Assembly (NCBI GenBank): GCA_946886325.1
Contig: CAMPIK010000217.1
Coordinates: 1 to 5,344 of the forward strand
From: an uncultured Shinella sp.
Lineage (GTDB): Bacteria > Pseudomonadota > Alphaproteobacteria > Rhizobiales > Rhizobiaceae
Length of the DNA: 5,344 bases
Direction: 5' to 3'
The notes beneath the pieces were generated by a model. The model was given only the letters and a program-made list of their open reading frames with translations. It did no database searches and was not told where the DNA came from. A program made the translations under genes and the position numbers. Every line of letters begins with the position of its first letter. Within the stretch, counting starts at the first letter, position 1. Positions 1 through 5,344 of the stretch are shown in pieces.

Positions 1-21
1 AAAAGTCGGTCCATTCCATCG

Positions 22-53
22 TGCCCCGCATCGCCTGCGGGGCATTTCTTTTT
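22..53 (+). terminator. Factor-independent terminator of an upstream plus-strand gene
   Basis: A perfect 9-bp inverted repeat (TGCCCCGCA at 22-30 and TGCGGGGCA at 36-44) encloses a 5-nt loop. It is followed directly by the T-rich tract TTTCTTTTT (45-53). This GC-rich stem plus U-run is the classic intrinsic terminator shape on the plus strand. No gene in the window feeds into it, so it must end a transcript entering from the left. On the minus strand the hairpin is not followed by a T-run, so it is a poorer stop for the thermonuclease gene that converges on it from the right. Confidence 0.85.
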
Positions 54-85
54 GCCGTTTCCGCCTTCCTGGCAAACAGGCACGA

Positions 86-550
86 TCAGTGTTCCAATGA
101 CACCAAACAGGTCGTGCTGGCCTTGTGTCCGCCATCATAGGCAACACCGAGGCCGGCTTCCAGAAGATGGTGAGCCGGATTCGTGCCATCGGCAAGGTGC
201 ACGTCCGCGACGACGCGTCCGAAGAACTTGTCACCCTCGATGTCGCTCAGGGCGATGCGGATTCCGTTCGATGCGAGAGAGGTCAGAAGGTCACGCGCCG
301 AGCGGGCGGCTTCCCGATGCGCAGGGCAGCGCGAGCGCAGCTCGGGCGTGTCGATGCCCCGAAGCCGCACATAGACCTCGACGCTTTGCTGCGGCCAGGG
401 TTTTGCCGAGACCAGGATCGTATCGCCGTCGATCACCCGCAAGATTTCAGCCTCGACGGGACCGGAAATGCGATCGGCCGCACCGGCGCCGCTTGCAACG
501 GAGGATGCAAGCAGGTGCAGGACAAGTGCGGCGCGCGGTTTCGATTCCAT
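86..550 (-). CDS. Exported thermonuclease (SNase-fold) family protein
   Basis: This 154-residue protein belongs to the staphylococcal nuclease-like family (TNase/SNc domain), whose members hydrolyse nucleic acid with calcium. Residues 1-25 look like a Sec signal peptide: a short basic start, a hydrophobic core (ALVLHLLASSVA) and a likely cut after AGA, so the mature domain would be periplasmic or secreted. The domain runs from about 33 to 148. Family motifs are VIDGDTI (39-45; D41 and D43 for metal binding) and RLRGIDTPE (62-70), with R62, D67, T68 and E70 at the positions of SNase R35, D40, T41 and E43. FGRVVADV follows, with R112 at the place of R87. The catalytic set therefore looks complete. 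Cys75 and Cys148 could form a disulfide after export. I chose ATG 550 because the signal peptide starts cleanly there. In-frame upstream starts (GTG 577, ATG 631) add a poor N-terminus or overlap the preceding gene. The Shine-Dalgarno is weak. The gene sits 47 nt after the SDHAF4-like gene, probably on the same transcript. The physiological substrate is unknown. Confidence 0.88.
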   Translation of the reverse strand: MESKPRAALVLHLLASSVASGAGAADRISGPVEAEILRVIDGDTILVSAKPWPQQSVEVYVRLRGIDTPELRSRCPAHREAARSARDLLTSLASNGIRIALSDIEGDKFFGRVVADVHLADGTNPAHHLLEAGLGVAYDGGHKASTTCLVSLEH

Positions 551-597
551 AAAAGGAATATATTCCGCAATCGCCACGCGCACAATAGGAATAAAAT
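551..597 (-). promoter_or_regulatory. AT-rich intergenic spacer with GGAAT/ATTCC repeats at the nuclease start
   Basis: The 47-bp spacer between the two minus-strand genes is AT-rich compared with its surroundings. It holds a perfect 12-bp palindrome (GGAATATATTCC, 555-566). The heptamer AGGAATA occurs twice (554-560 and 587-593), spaced 33 bp apart. A further ATTCC at 545-549 spans the start of the nuclease gene and can pair with GGAAT at 555-559 around the start codon. This could be an operator or a translational control element, or simply AT-rich sequence around a weak ribosome binding site. The sequence shows the repeats; any function is inference. Confidence 0.3.
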
Positions 598-795
598 CTA
601 GAAATCGATGGCGCGGCCGTTGATTTCCCAATCGCCGAAGCGGGCGGGGTCCTTGCCGCCGCGTCCGCCGATTTCTGCGGGCGGTTCGGCTTCGGCGGCT
701 TTCGCGCGCCGCTCTTCCGCTTCCCGGAGGGCGCGCCGCGCCGCCGGGGAGAGAACCTTGCCGCTGTCCGCCTGGTTGTCGTTGTCGCTTTGCAT
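598..795 (-). CDS. DUF1674 / SDHAF4-family protein, predicted succinate dehydrogenase assembly factor
   Basis: This small 65-residue protein has the diagnostic C-terminal block of DUF1674 (eukaryotic homologue SDHAF4/Sdh8). GGRGGKDPARFGDWEINGR (43-61) is followed by the terminal AIDF, matching the family pattern GR-G-P-RFGDWE-GR-xDF. The first 40 residues are polar and charged (about 17-39 is Ala/Arg/Glu-rich and probably helical). There is no signal peptide or membrane segment, so it should be cytosolic. In eukaryotes the family binds the flavinated catalytic subunit SdhA before it joins SdhB. The same role is inferred here. ATG 795 is preferred: GGAC (minus strand of 803-806) lies 7 nt upstream, and family members are about this long. 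An in-frame ATG at 867 would add 24 unlike residues and lies upstream of the predicted -10 element. It is the first gene of a minus-strand pair with the thermonuclease. Confidence 0.88.
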   Translation of the reverse strand: MQSDNDNQADSGKVLSPAARRALREAEERRAKAAEAEPPAEIGGRGGKDPARFGDWEINGRAIDF

Positions 796-812
796 CCAGT
801 TCGTCCGTCGAT

Positions 813-845
813 ATTGAAGAAAGTCCTGTTGTTCCCCATCATATA
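813..845 (+). promoter_or_regulatory. Predicted heat-shock (RpoH/sigma-32-like) promoter for htpX
   Basis: ATTGAAG (813-819) resembles the sigma-32 -35 core CTTGAA. After 14 bp it is followed by CCCCATCATATA (834-845), whose CCCCAT is the hallmark sigma-32 -10 element. The 14-bp gap between hexamers is the one I recall for the E. coli dnaK P1 promoter. A start near 850-855 would give htpX a leader of about 70 nt that contains the parS-like palindrome. htpX is a known heat-shock gene in E. coli, which supports the reading. A plain sigma-70 promoter using the same TTGAAG is a weaker alternative. Confidence 0.5.
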
Positions 846-869
846 GGGGCGTGAGAGACGTCCGCAAAG
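841..869 (-). promoter_or_regulatory. Predicted sigma-70-type promoter for the SDHAF4-like gene
   Basis: On the minus strand, CTTTGC (864-869) and CTATAT (841-846) are separated by exactly 17 bp. CTATAT equals the -10 consensus described for rhizobial housekeeping promoters (CTTGAC-N17-CTATAT), and the -35 matches at 4 of 6 positions. Transcription would start near 834, giving a leader of roughly 40 nt before ATG 795. The -10 overlaps the predicted -10 of the divergent htpX promoter, so the two polymerases could exclude each other. This is a prediction from sequence only. Confidence 0.5.
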
Positions 870-872
870 CGT

Positions 873-888
873 TGATTCACGTGAAACG
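873..888. other. parS: parS-like ParB-binding site (near-palindrome around CACGTG)
   Basis: The 16-mer TGATTCACGTGAAACG matches the widely conserved chromosomal parS consensus TGTTTCACGTGAAACA at 14 of 16 positions. The right half-site (GTGAAAC) is perfect; the left half has one change (T to A), and the outermost right base differs. It lies between genes, 35 nt upstream of the htpX start codon. parS sites cluster near the replication origin, where ParB loads, spreads and, with ParA, segregates the chromosome. With equal base frequencies I estimate about 0.001 chance matches this good in a window of this size, but roughly one or two in a whole genome, so a chance hit is not excluded. The other CACGTG in the window (2216-2221) lacks the flanks. 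Confidence 0.6.
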
Positions 889-923
889 TTCCCGAACTGG
901 ACCCGTCAAGGAGCGGAAACAGG

Positions 924-1883
924 ATGAATATCGTTCGCACCGCCATGCTTCTCGCCTTCATGACCGCGCTCTTCATGGGCGTCGGCCTGCTTGTCGGCGG
1001 CAAGGGCGGCATGATGATCGCGCTCGTGGTCGCGGTCGCGATGAACTTCTTCTCCTACTGGAATTCCGACCGCATGGTGCTTTCCATGTACGGGGCGCAG
1101 GAGGTCGACGAGCGCACGGCGCCGGAATATTACGGCATCGTGCGCGATCTGGCGAAGAATGCCGGCCTGCCGATGCCGCGCGTCTATGTGCTGAACAGCG
1201 AGCAGCCGAACGCGTTTGCGACCGGCCGCAACCCGGAAAATGCTGCCGTTGCCGCGTCCACCGGGCTCCTGCATGCGCTGAGCTACGAGGAAGTGGCGGG
1301 CGTGATGGCGCATGAGCTTGCCCATATCCAGAACCGCGACACGCTGACGATGACGATCACTGCGACCTTTGCCGGTGCGATCTCGATGCTCGCCAATTTC
1401 GCCATGTTCTTCGGCGGCAGCCGCGACAACAACAATCCGCTCGGCTTTGTCGGTATTCTCGTGACGATGATCGTCGCGCCCTTTGCCGCCATGCTGGTGC
1501 AGATGGCGATCAGCCGGACGCGCGAATATTCCGCCGACCGGCGCGGGGCCGAAATCTGCGGCAATCCGCTGTGGCTCGCTTCGGCGTTGAAGAAGATCGC
1601 CATGGCGGCGGAGCGCGTGCCGAACATGTCGGCCGAACGGAATCCGGCGACGGCGCATATGTTCATCATCAATCCGCTCTCGGGCGAGCGCATGGACAAC
1701 CTGTTTTCCACGCACCCGAACACGGAAAACCGGATCGCGGCGCTTGAAGGATTGGCGCAGGAGATGCGGCAGCGCTCGACGGAAGCGGTCCGGCCTGCTA
1801 GTCCCGTGCGCAAATCGCGCTCCGTGCCGCCGACGGGCTGGGGACGCGGTGGCTCCGAACCACCGAAAGGCCCCTGGTCTTGA
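924..1883 (+). CDS. htpX: HtpX, membrane-bound zinc metalloprotease (M48 family)
   Basis: HtpX is an inner-membrane M48 peptidase that cleaves damaged or misfolded membrane proteins, partly overlapping with FtsH. The 319-residue product shows the family layout. Two N-terminal hydrophobic segments lie at about 6-24 and 28-46. A cytosolic stretch then leads to the zinc motif HELAH (130-134; H130 and H134 bind zinc, E131 is catalytic). Two further hydrophobic segments follow (about 143-165 and 174-196). Next comes [11 protein letters not shown] (200-210), in which E201 should be the third zinc ligand. [14 protein letters not shown] (262-275) is the usual C-terminal signature. A Pro/Arg/Gly-rich tail (292-319) ends in GPWS, a form I associate with alphaproteobacterial HtpX. 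The start ATG 924 has AAGGAG at 908-913, 10 nt upstream. A heat-shock-like promoter and a parS-like site lie upstream. Its stop overlaps the rsmB start, which suggests co-transcription and translational coupling. Confidence 0.96.
   Translation: MNIVRTAMLLAFMTALFMGVGLLVGGKGGMMIALVVAVAMNFFSYWNSDRMVLSMYGAQEVDERTAPEYYGIVRDLAKNAGLPMPRVYVLNSEQPNAFATGRNPENAAVAASTGLLHALSYEEVAGVMAHELAHIQNRDTLTMTITATFAGAISMLANFAMFFGGSRDNNNPLGFVGILVTMIVAPFAAMLVQMAISRTREYSADRRGAEICGNPLWLASALKKIAMAAERVPNMSAERNPATAHMFIINPLSGERMDNLFSTHPNTENRIAALEGLAQEMRQRSTEAVRPASPVRKSRSVPPTGWGRGGSEPPKGPWS
1865..1882 (+). promoter_or_regulatory. Ribosome binding site and TTG start of rsmB inside the htpX end
   Basis: GAAAGG (1865-1870) lies 9 nt before TTG at 1880-1882. 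That TTG shares bases with the htpX stop TGA at 1881-1883, forming a TTGA overlap. No in-frame ATG occurs before residue 57 of the reading frame, well inside the RsmB N-terminal domain. The TTG with this Shine-Dalgarno is therefore the best-supported start and points to translational coupling with htpX. Confidence 0.7.
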
Positions 1884-3280
1884 ACGACACGCAGAGAAAC
1901 AAATCGCAGCCGAAACGACATCACCGGCAGCCTGCAACAACATCGGATGCTTCGCCAGCAAAGGCTGAAAAACCGGGCCTCCAGTGCCGGCAGGCAGCCG
2001 CGAAGATCCTCGCGGCGGTGATCGATCGCAAGACGCCGCTCGACGGAATGCTGGACAATGACAGCGGCAATCCGGCCTATCGGGCGCTCTCCGATGCCGA
2101 CCGGGCGCTGGTGCGCGCCATTCTCAACACCGCGCTCAGGCATCTGCCGCGCATCGAGGCCATTCTCGGCTCGCTCGTGCAGACGCCGCTTCCGGAGGGC
2201 GCGCGGGCACTGCATCACGTGCTGGTCGCCGCCGCGACGCAGATCCTCTATCTCGACATCCCGGATCATTCTGCCGTCGATCTCGCTGTCGAGCAAGCGC
2301 AGACCGACCCGCGCAATCGCCGGTTTGCGAGCCTCGTCAATGCGGTGCTGCGTCGCCTCGCCCGTGAAAAGACCGAACTACTTGCCGCTACGCGGTCCCA
2401 ACCGGTCATTCCCGCCTGGTTTCATGCCAGGCTGGCGAATGTCTACGGGCCGGTTCATGCACAGGCGATCTCGGAGGCGCAGCTCGAGCCGCCGGCCATC
2501 GACCTGACGGTCAAGTCGGATGCGGAGCAATGGGCCGAACGGCTTGGCGGCTGGGTCCTGCCCACGGGTTCCGTCCGGCTTGCCTCCTTCTCGGGGTCGG
2601 TGGCGGCCCTCGAAGGCTTCGACGAAGGCGCTTGGTGGGTCCAGGACGCCGCCGCCAGCATTCCGGCGCGCCTGTTCGGCGATCTCGGTGGCAAGAGCGT
2701 CGTCGATCTCTGCGCCGCGCCCGGCGGCAAGACAGCTCAGCTTGCTTTGGCAGGCGCCGCGGTGACCGCCCTGGACCAGTCCGCAAGCCGCCTGCGGCGG
2801 CTGCAATCGAATATGGACCGTCTCGGCTTCCAGGTGCGCACGCTTGAAAGCAACCTGCTCGATTTCAAGCCGGGCGAGGGTTTCGACGGCGTTCTGCTGG
2901 ATGCGCCCTGTTCCTCGACGGGCACGATCCGCCGGCATCCCGACGTGCTCTGGACGAAAGGTCCCGAGGACATCGCCAAGCTGGCAGCACTTCAGGAAAA
3001 GCTGCTGCGCCACGCCATCGGCCTCGCGCGGCCGGGCGGACGGATCGTCTTTTCCAACTGCTCGCTCGACCCATCCGAAGGCGAAGAGGTCGTCGCGCGT
3101 GTCCTTTCCGATCGCTCTGACGTGATTCTGGAGCCGATCGACCCGGCACACTGGCCCGGGCTGGAAGACGCGATATCGCCTGAGGGCGCGTTTCGCGCGA
3201 CGCCGGCCATGCTTCCGGCGGCGGCGGGCCGGCCGGGCGGGCTCGACGGCTTTTATGCGGCGGTGCTTCGCCGCATCTGA
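1880..3280 (+). CDS. rsmB: RsmB-type 16S rRNA (cytosine-C5)-methyltransferase
   Basis: RsmB (Fmu/Sun) transfers a methyl group from S-adenosylmethionine to C5 of cytosine 967 (E. coli numbering) in 16S rRNA. The 466-residue protein has a polar, basic N-terminal extension (about 1-32) and then an all-helical NusB-like RNA-binding domain (about 34-163). A Rossmann-fold methyltransferase domain fills the C-terminal half. Motif [13 protein letters not shown] (274-285), binds the cofactor. Motif [17 protein letters not shown] (341-355), holds the release cysteine C344. Motif [15 protein letters not shown] (391-403), holds the nucleophile C394, with Asn in place of the more usual Thr before CS. The end, [13 protein letters not shown], matches the family's DGFF/Y-A motif. 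Length is typical or slightly long because of the N-terminal extension. The gene starts at TTG inside the htpX stop. There is no clear terminator after it. Paralogues such as other NOL1/NOP2/Sun methylases are less likely because they usually lack the NusB domain. Confidence 0.94.
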   Translation: MNDTQRNKSQPKRHHRQPATTSDASPAKAEKPGLQCRQAAAKILAAVIDRKTPLDGMLDNDSGNPAYRALSDADRALVRAILNTALRHLPRIEAILGSLVQTPLPEGARALHHVLVAAATQILYLDIPDHSAVDLAVEQAQTDPRNRRFASLVNAVLRRLAREKTELLAATRSQPVIPAWFHARLANVYGPVHAQAISEAQLEPPAIDLTVKSDAEQWAERLGGWVLPTGSVRLASFSGSVAALEGFDEGAWWVQDAAASIPARLFGDLGGKSVVDLCAAPGGKTAQLALAGAAVTALDQSASRLRRLQSNMDRLGFQVRTLESNLLDFKPGEGFDGVLLDAPCSSTGTIRRHPDVLWTKGPEDIAKLAALQEKLLRHAIGLARPGGRIVFSNCSLDPSEGEEVVARVLSDRSDVILEPIDPAHWPGLEDAISPEGAFRATPAMLPAAAGRPGGLDGFYAAVLRRI

Positions 3281-3334
3281 TGCCTTGCCCCCGCTCTTTT
3301 CCCGCGCCGTCAACAGGGTCGTCGAGGGGCTCGA

Positions 3335-3363
3335 TTGACGCGGTTTGTGCCTGTGCATACCAA
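3335..3363 (+). promoter_or_regulatory. Possible promoter for the heparinase-family gene
   Basis: TTGACG (3335-3340) is a good -35 element. A -10 is hard to place: TACCAA (3358-3363) at 17-bp spacing is poor. If active, it would start transcription near 3370, giving a very short leader. The 109-bp gap 3281-3389 also holds a short bulged inverted repeat (3309-3339) but no T-run, so read-through from htpX-rsmB remains possible. Confidence 0.3.
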
Positions 3364-3389
3364 TAGGGCAAGGAGGCACTTTATTAACC

Positions 3390-5078
3390 ATGCGGTTTTC
3401 CGACCGGCGCCGGCTTCTCTATCTGTATTTGCGTGAGGGATGGCGACGTTTCTCGCGGCGGCTTGCCGTCGGCCGCATTTCCGCCCTTCGTTTTGCCGGC
3501 AGCGCGCCGACCCGCCTCATCGTCGCGCCGACGGATCTTCATTCGGTCGATTCGCATGCGGCGGAGGAGATACTCGCAGGCCGGTTCCCGCTCGCCGGCC
3601 GCGTGCTCGAATGCGACGGCGAATCGCCTTTGTCGCTTGAGCTTCCCTCAGAGCCGTTTGCCGAACGGCTTCATGCCTTCGGCTGGCTTCGGCACATGCG
3701 TGCGGCGCCGGCGGACAAGGCGGGGCCGTTTGCGCGGCGAATCGTCGACGAATGGACCCAGGGTCACGGGCGGGTGATTGGCGGCGTCGCGTGGCGGCCG
3801 GATGTCATCTCGCTGCGCATCATTGCCTGGCTCTCCCATTCCCCCGTCGTGCTCAAGGATGCCGATTACGGCTTCTACCGGCGCTTCCTGAAGACGCTCG
3901 CGTTCCAGGTTCGCTATCTCAAACATGTGGCAGACACGACGCGCGACGGCGAGATCCGCCTGCGTGTCCGGATCGCGCTTGCCATGGCATCGCTCGCCAT
4001 GCCCGCTTCGGCTGCGGTGATCCGCCGGGCGGCCCGCAATCTCGATCGCGAACTCGAACGCCAGATCCTGCCGGATGGCGGGCATGTGTCGCGCAATCCG
4101 CGCGTCGGGCTCGACCTGCTGCTCGACCTTCTGCCTTTGCGCCAGACCTATGTGAACCTCGGCCACGACAGTCCGCAGCGTCTCATCTCCTGCATCGACC
4201 GCCTTTATCCCGCCCTGCGCTTTTTCCGTCACCAGGGCGGAGAACTGGCGCTCTTCAACGGTGCGACCCATACGCTGGCGAATGAATTGATTTCCGTGCT
4301 GCGCTATGACGAAACGTCCGGCCCACCCTTCCGCACGCTGCCGCAGACCGGATACGAGCGGCTATCCTGCGGCGAAACGGTCGTTCTCGTCGATGCGGGA
4401 AAACCCTTGTCCGACGAATTGTCGGCAACGGCATCCGCCGGCTGTCTTTCGTTCGAAATGTCGTCGGGTAAACACCGTTTCGTGGTCAATTCCGGCATGC
4501 CGCGGTTCGCCGGTGCCGAAATCCGCCGTCTGTCGCGCGCGACGGCGGCCCATTCGGTCGCAACGCTCAACGACACGTCCTCGTCGCGGATCTCGTCTTC
4601 CCGCTTTCTCGGCCCGATCCTGACGGGTGGCGTGACGGAGGTGAAGGCCAGCCGCTACGAGGGGCAGGATGGCGCAACGGGCCTCACGGCCAGCCATGAC
4701 GGTTATGCCGGCGATTTCGGCCTGATCTACGAGCGGGATATCTACCTGAACGCCAAGGGCAACGAGATCCGGGGCCGCGAACGCTTCCTGCAGACGAATG
4801 GCGGCGCGCCGCAGCCCTCGAACGGCGACGTGGCGGTCGTGCGTTTCCATATCCACCCGTCCATCCGCATCGTACCGGTTGGCGAGAACGAAGTGCGGCT
4901 CGTCGCGCCGGATGGCGAACTGTGGGTGCTGACCTGTCTCGACGCGCCGATCCTCGAGGAGGAGGACGTCTTCTTCGCCGATCCCTCGGGCGTGCGGGCG
5001 GCGCGCCAGCTTGCGGTAACGATGCGCGTCGGCGATCTGCCTGAAATCCAGTGGTTGATGACGCACCGTTCCGGCTGA
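3390..5078 (+). CDS. Heparinase II/III family protein, apparently not exported
   Basis: This 562-residue protein has the layout of heparinase II/III-like polysaccharide lyases: an N-terminal alpha-helical toroid (about 60-290) and a C-terminal beta-sandwich (about 320-560, Pfam Hepar_II_III). In the helical part, LPDGGHVSRNPRVGLDLL (227-244) corresponds to the family's DGGH-x-RSP/RNP active-site region. In the sandwich, RATAAHSVATLNDTSSS (383-399) carries a His in the place of the family's catalytic histidine region. SHDGYAGDFGLIYERDIYL (435-453) is the usual strand pair that follows. The N-terminus (RRRLLYLYLREGWRRFSRRL, 6-25) is strongly basic and amphipathic with no signal peptide or membrane helix, so a cytoplasmic or membrane-surface site is inferred. 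The substrate is unknown; heparin itself is unlikely in a bacterium of this type. The start ATG 3390 has a full AAGGAGG (3370-3376), at a rather long 13-nt spacing. An in-frame TTG at 3345 would lie upstream of that site and is rejected. It sits between rsmB and purH. Confidence 0.85.
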   Translation: MRFSDRRRLLYLYLREGWRRFSRRLAVGRISALRFAGSAPTRLIVAPTDLHSVDSHAAEEILAGRFPLAGRVLECDGESPLSLELPSEPFAERLHAFGWLRHMRAAPADKAGPFARRIVDEWTQGHGRVIGGVAWRPDVISLRIIAWLSHSPVVLKDADYGFYRRFLKTLAFQVRYLKHVADTTRDGEIRLRVRIALAMASLAMPASAAVIRRAARNLDRELERQILPDGGHVSRNPRVGLDLLLDLLPLRQTYVNLGHDSPQRLISCIDRLYPALRFFRHQGGELALFNGATHTLANELISVLRYDETSGPPFRTLPQTGYERLSCGETVVLVDAGKPLSDELSATASAGCLSFEMSSGKHRFVVNSGMPRFAGAEIRRLSRATAAHSVATLNDTSSSRISSSRFLGPILTGGVTEVKASRYEGQDGATGLTASHDGYAGDFGLIYERDIYLNAKGNEIRGRERFLQTNGGAPQPSNGDVAVVRFHIHPSIRIVPVGENEVRLVAPDGELWVLTCLDAPILEEEDVFFADPSGVRAARQLAVTMRVGDLPEIQWLMTHRSG

Positions 5079-5181
5079 CGGAGCCTGATTGGCGGTTTTC
5101 AGCCTTGCCCACCTGTGTTAACCGGGCGGCAGTGTCCTTCCGCCGGCGTGCCCTGCCCCGGCGCTGCCCCGGAGCATTGCC
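5079..5181 (+). other. Intergenic leader region upstream of purH
   Basis: This 103-bp gap contains no convincing terminator for the heparinase-family gene and no clear promoter. A weak dyad (CGCCGG 5141-5146 and CCGGCG 5158-5163, 11-nt loop) is followed by the purH ribosome binding site GGAG (5171-5174), 7 nt before the start codon. The dyad could be a leader structure, but no known riboswitch pattern is evident. A poor -35/-10 pair (TTGGCG 5089-5094, CTGTGT 5113-5118, 18 bp apart) is the best promoter guess. Confidence 0.3.
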
Positions 5182-5344
5182 ATGGCCGTCGCCTCCAAGA
5201 AAATTCCCGCCCCAGACCGCGTCGCGGTCCGCACCGCGCTTCTTTCCGTCTCCGACAAGACCGGCATCGTCGACCTTGCCCGCGCGCTTGCCGACAAGGG
5301 CGTGAAGCTGCTGTCGACCGGCGGCACGCAGAAGACTCTTGCGG
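5182..5344 (+). CDS. purH: PurH, AICAR formyltransferase / IMP cyclohydrolase (5' part)
   Basis: The first 54 codons are present; the gene runs off the window. The bifunctional enzyme carries out the last two steps of de novo IMP synthesis in the cytosol. It formylates AICAR with 10-formyl-tetrahydrofolate, then closes the ring to IMP. The visible part is the start of the N-terminal IMP cyclohydrolase (MGS-like) domain. [20 protein letters not shown] (17-36) and [16 protein letters not shown] (39-54) are strongly diagnostic, with the STGGT loop expected to hold phosphate. The start ATG 5182 has GGAG 7 nt upstream. The first 16 residues are a short polar extension, as in other alphaproteobacterial PurH. 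It lies 103 nt after the heparinase-family gene in the same direction. Confidence 0.95.
   Translation, partial: MAVASKKIPAPDRVAVRTALLSVSDKTGIVDLARALADKGVKLLSTGGTQKTLA

Noticed and set aside
52..601. Plus-strand open frames of 158-166 codons
   Set aside because: They are antisense to the thermonuclease gene, are Arg/Pro/Ala-rich and show no family motif. The minus-strand frame has clear SNase motifs.
834..849. CCCC...GGGG hairpin in the divergent region
   Set aside because: It has only four G-C pairs around an 8-nt loop, better explained as two overlapping promoter elements.
796..867. Upstream in-frame start (ATG 867) for the SDHAF4-like gene
   Set aside because: The extension lies upstream of the predicted transcription start, is unlike the family, and the internal ATG 795 has a well-spaced Shine-Dalgarno.
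2216..2221. Second CACGTG hexamer
   Set aside because: It lies inside rsmB and its flanks match the parS consensus at only about 9 of 16 positions, so it is coding sequence rather than a second parS.
906..2296. Two long minus-strand open frames (337 and 351 codons)
   Set aside because: They are shadows of htpX and rsmB in GC-rich sequence. Their composition is His/Arg-rich and unlike a folded protein, and they would cross the divergent promoter or gene boundaries.
3309..3339. Bulged inverted repeat after rsmB (GTCAA...TTGAC with inner TCGAG/CTCGA)
   Set aside because: The stem is interrupted by an 8-nt one-sided bulge and no T-run follows, so it is not a convincing terminator.
2378..3391. 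Minus-strand open frame of 337 codons
   Set aside because: It is antisense to rsmB, whose motifs I, IV and VI are intact. No recognisable domain or ribosome binding site supports it.
4362..5066. Minus-strand open frame of 234 codons
   Set aside because: It is antisense to the beta-sandwich part of the heparinase-family gene, has low-complexity charged composition and no motif.
5141..5163. GC-rich dyad upstream of purH as a terminator or riboswitch
   Set aside because: It is six base pairs with an 11-nt loop and no T-run. No known purine, PRPP or ZTP riboswitch signature is visible.

Overview
This 5.3 kb, GC-rich window looks like the main chromosome of an alphaproteobacterium of the Rhizobiales, most likely Rhizobiaceae (Rhizobium, Agrobacterium, Ensifer or Shinella type). 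This assignment rests on protein character, the -10 element CTATAT, and the gene order htpX - rsmB - heparinase-like - purH. I recall that order from rhizobial genomes; no search was run. All genes are intact except the last, which is cut by the window edge. I see no mobile element, CRISPR array, tRNA or rRNA.

Layout. A factor-independent terminator (22-53) closes a plus-strand transcript that lies mostly or wholly outside the window. Next come two minus-strand genes, transcribed from about 834 toward 86. The first encodes a 65-residue DUF1674/SDHAF4-type protein, a predicted succinate dehydrogenase assembly factor. The second encodes a 154-residue exported thermonuclease-fold protein with its catalytic residues in place. 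A 128-bp divergent region (796-923) separates them from the plus-strand genes. It carries a heat-shock-like promoter for htpX, an overlapping minus-strand housekeeping promoter, and a 16-bp palindrome that matches the bacterial chromosomal parS consensus (ParB binding site) at 14 of 16 positions.

The plus strand then encodes HtpX, an inner-membrane zinc protease, and RsmB, a 16S rRNA m5C methyltransferase. The two are joined by a TTGA stop/start overlap in which rsmB begins at TTG. After a 109-bp gap with a possible new promoter comes a 562-residue heparinase II/III-family protein without a signal peptide. The window ends in the first 54 codons of purH (IMP synthesis).

How they fit together. 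These are mostly housekeeping and quality-control functions: membrane proteostasis, ribosome modification, respiratory complex assembly and purine synthesis. They do not form one pathway. The two items most worth checking are the parS-like site in the predicted htpX leader, which would place the window near the replication origin, and the leaderless heparinase-family protein of unknown substrate.
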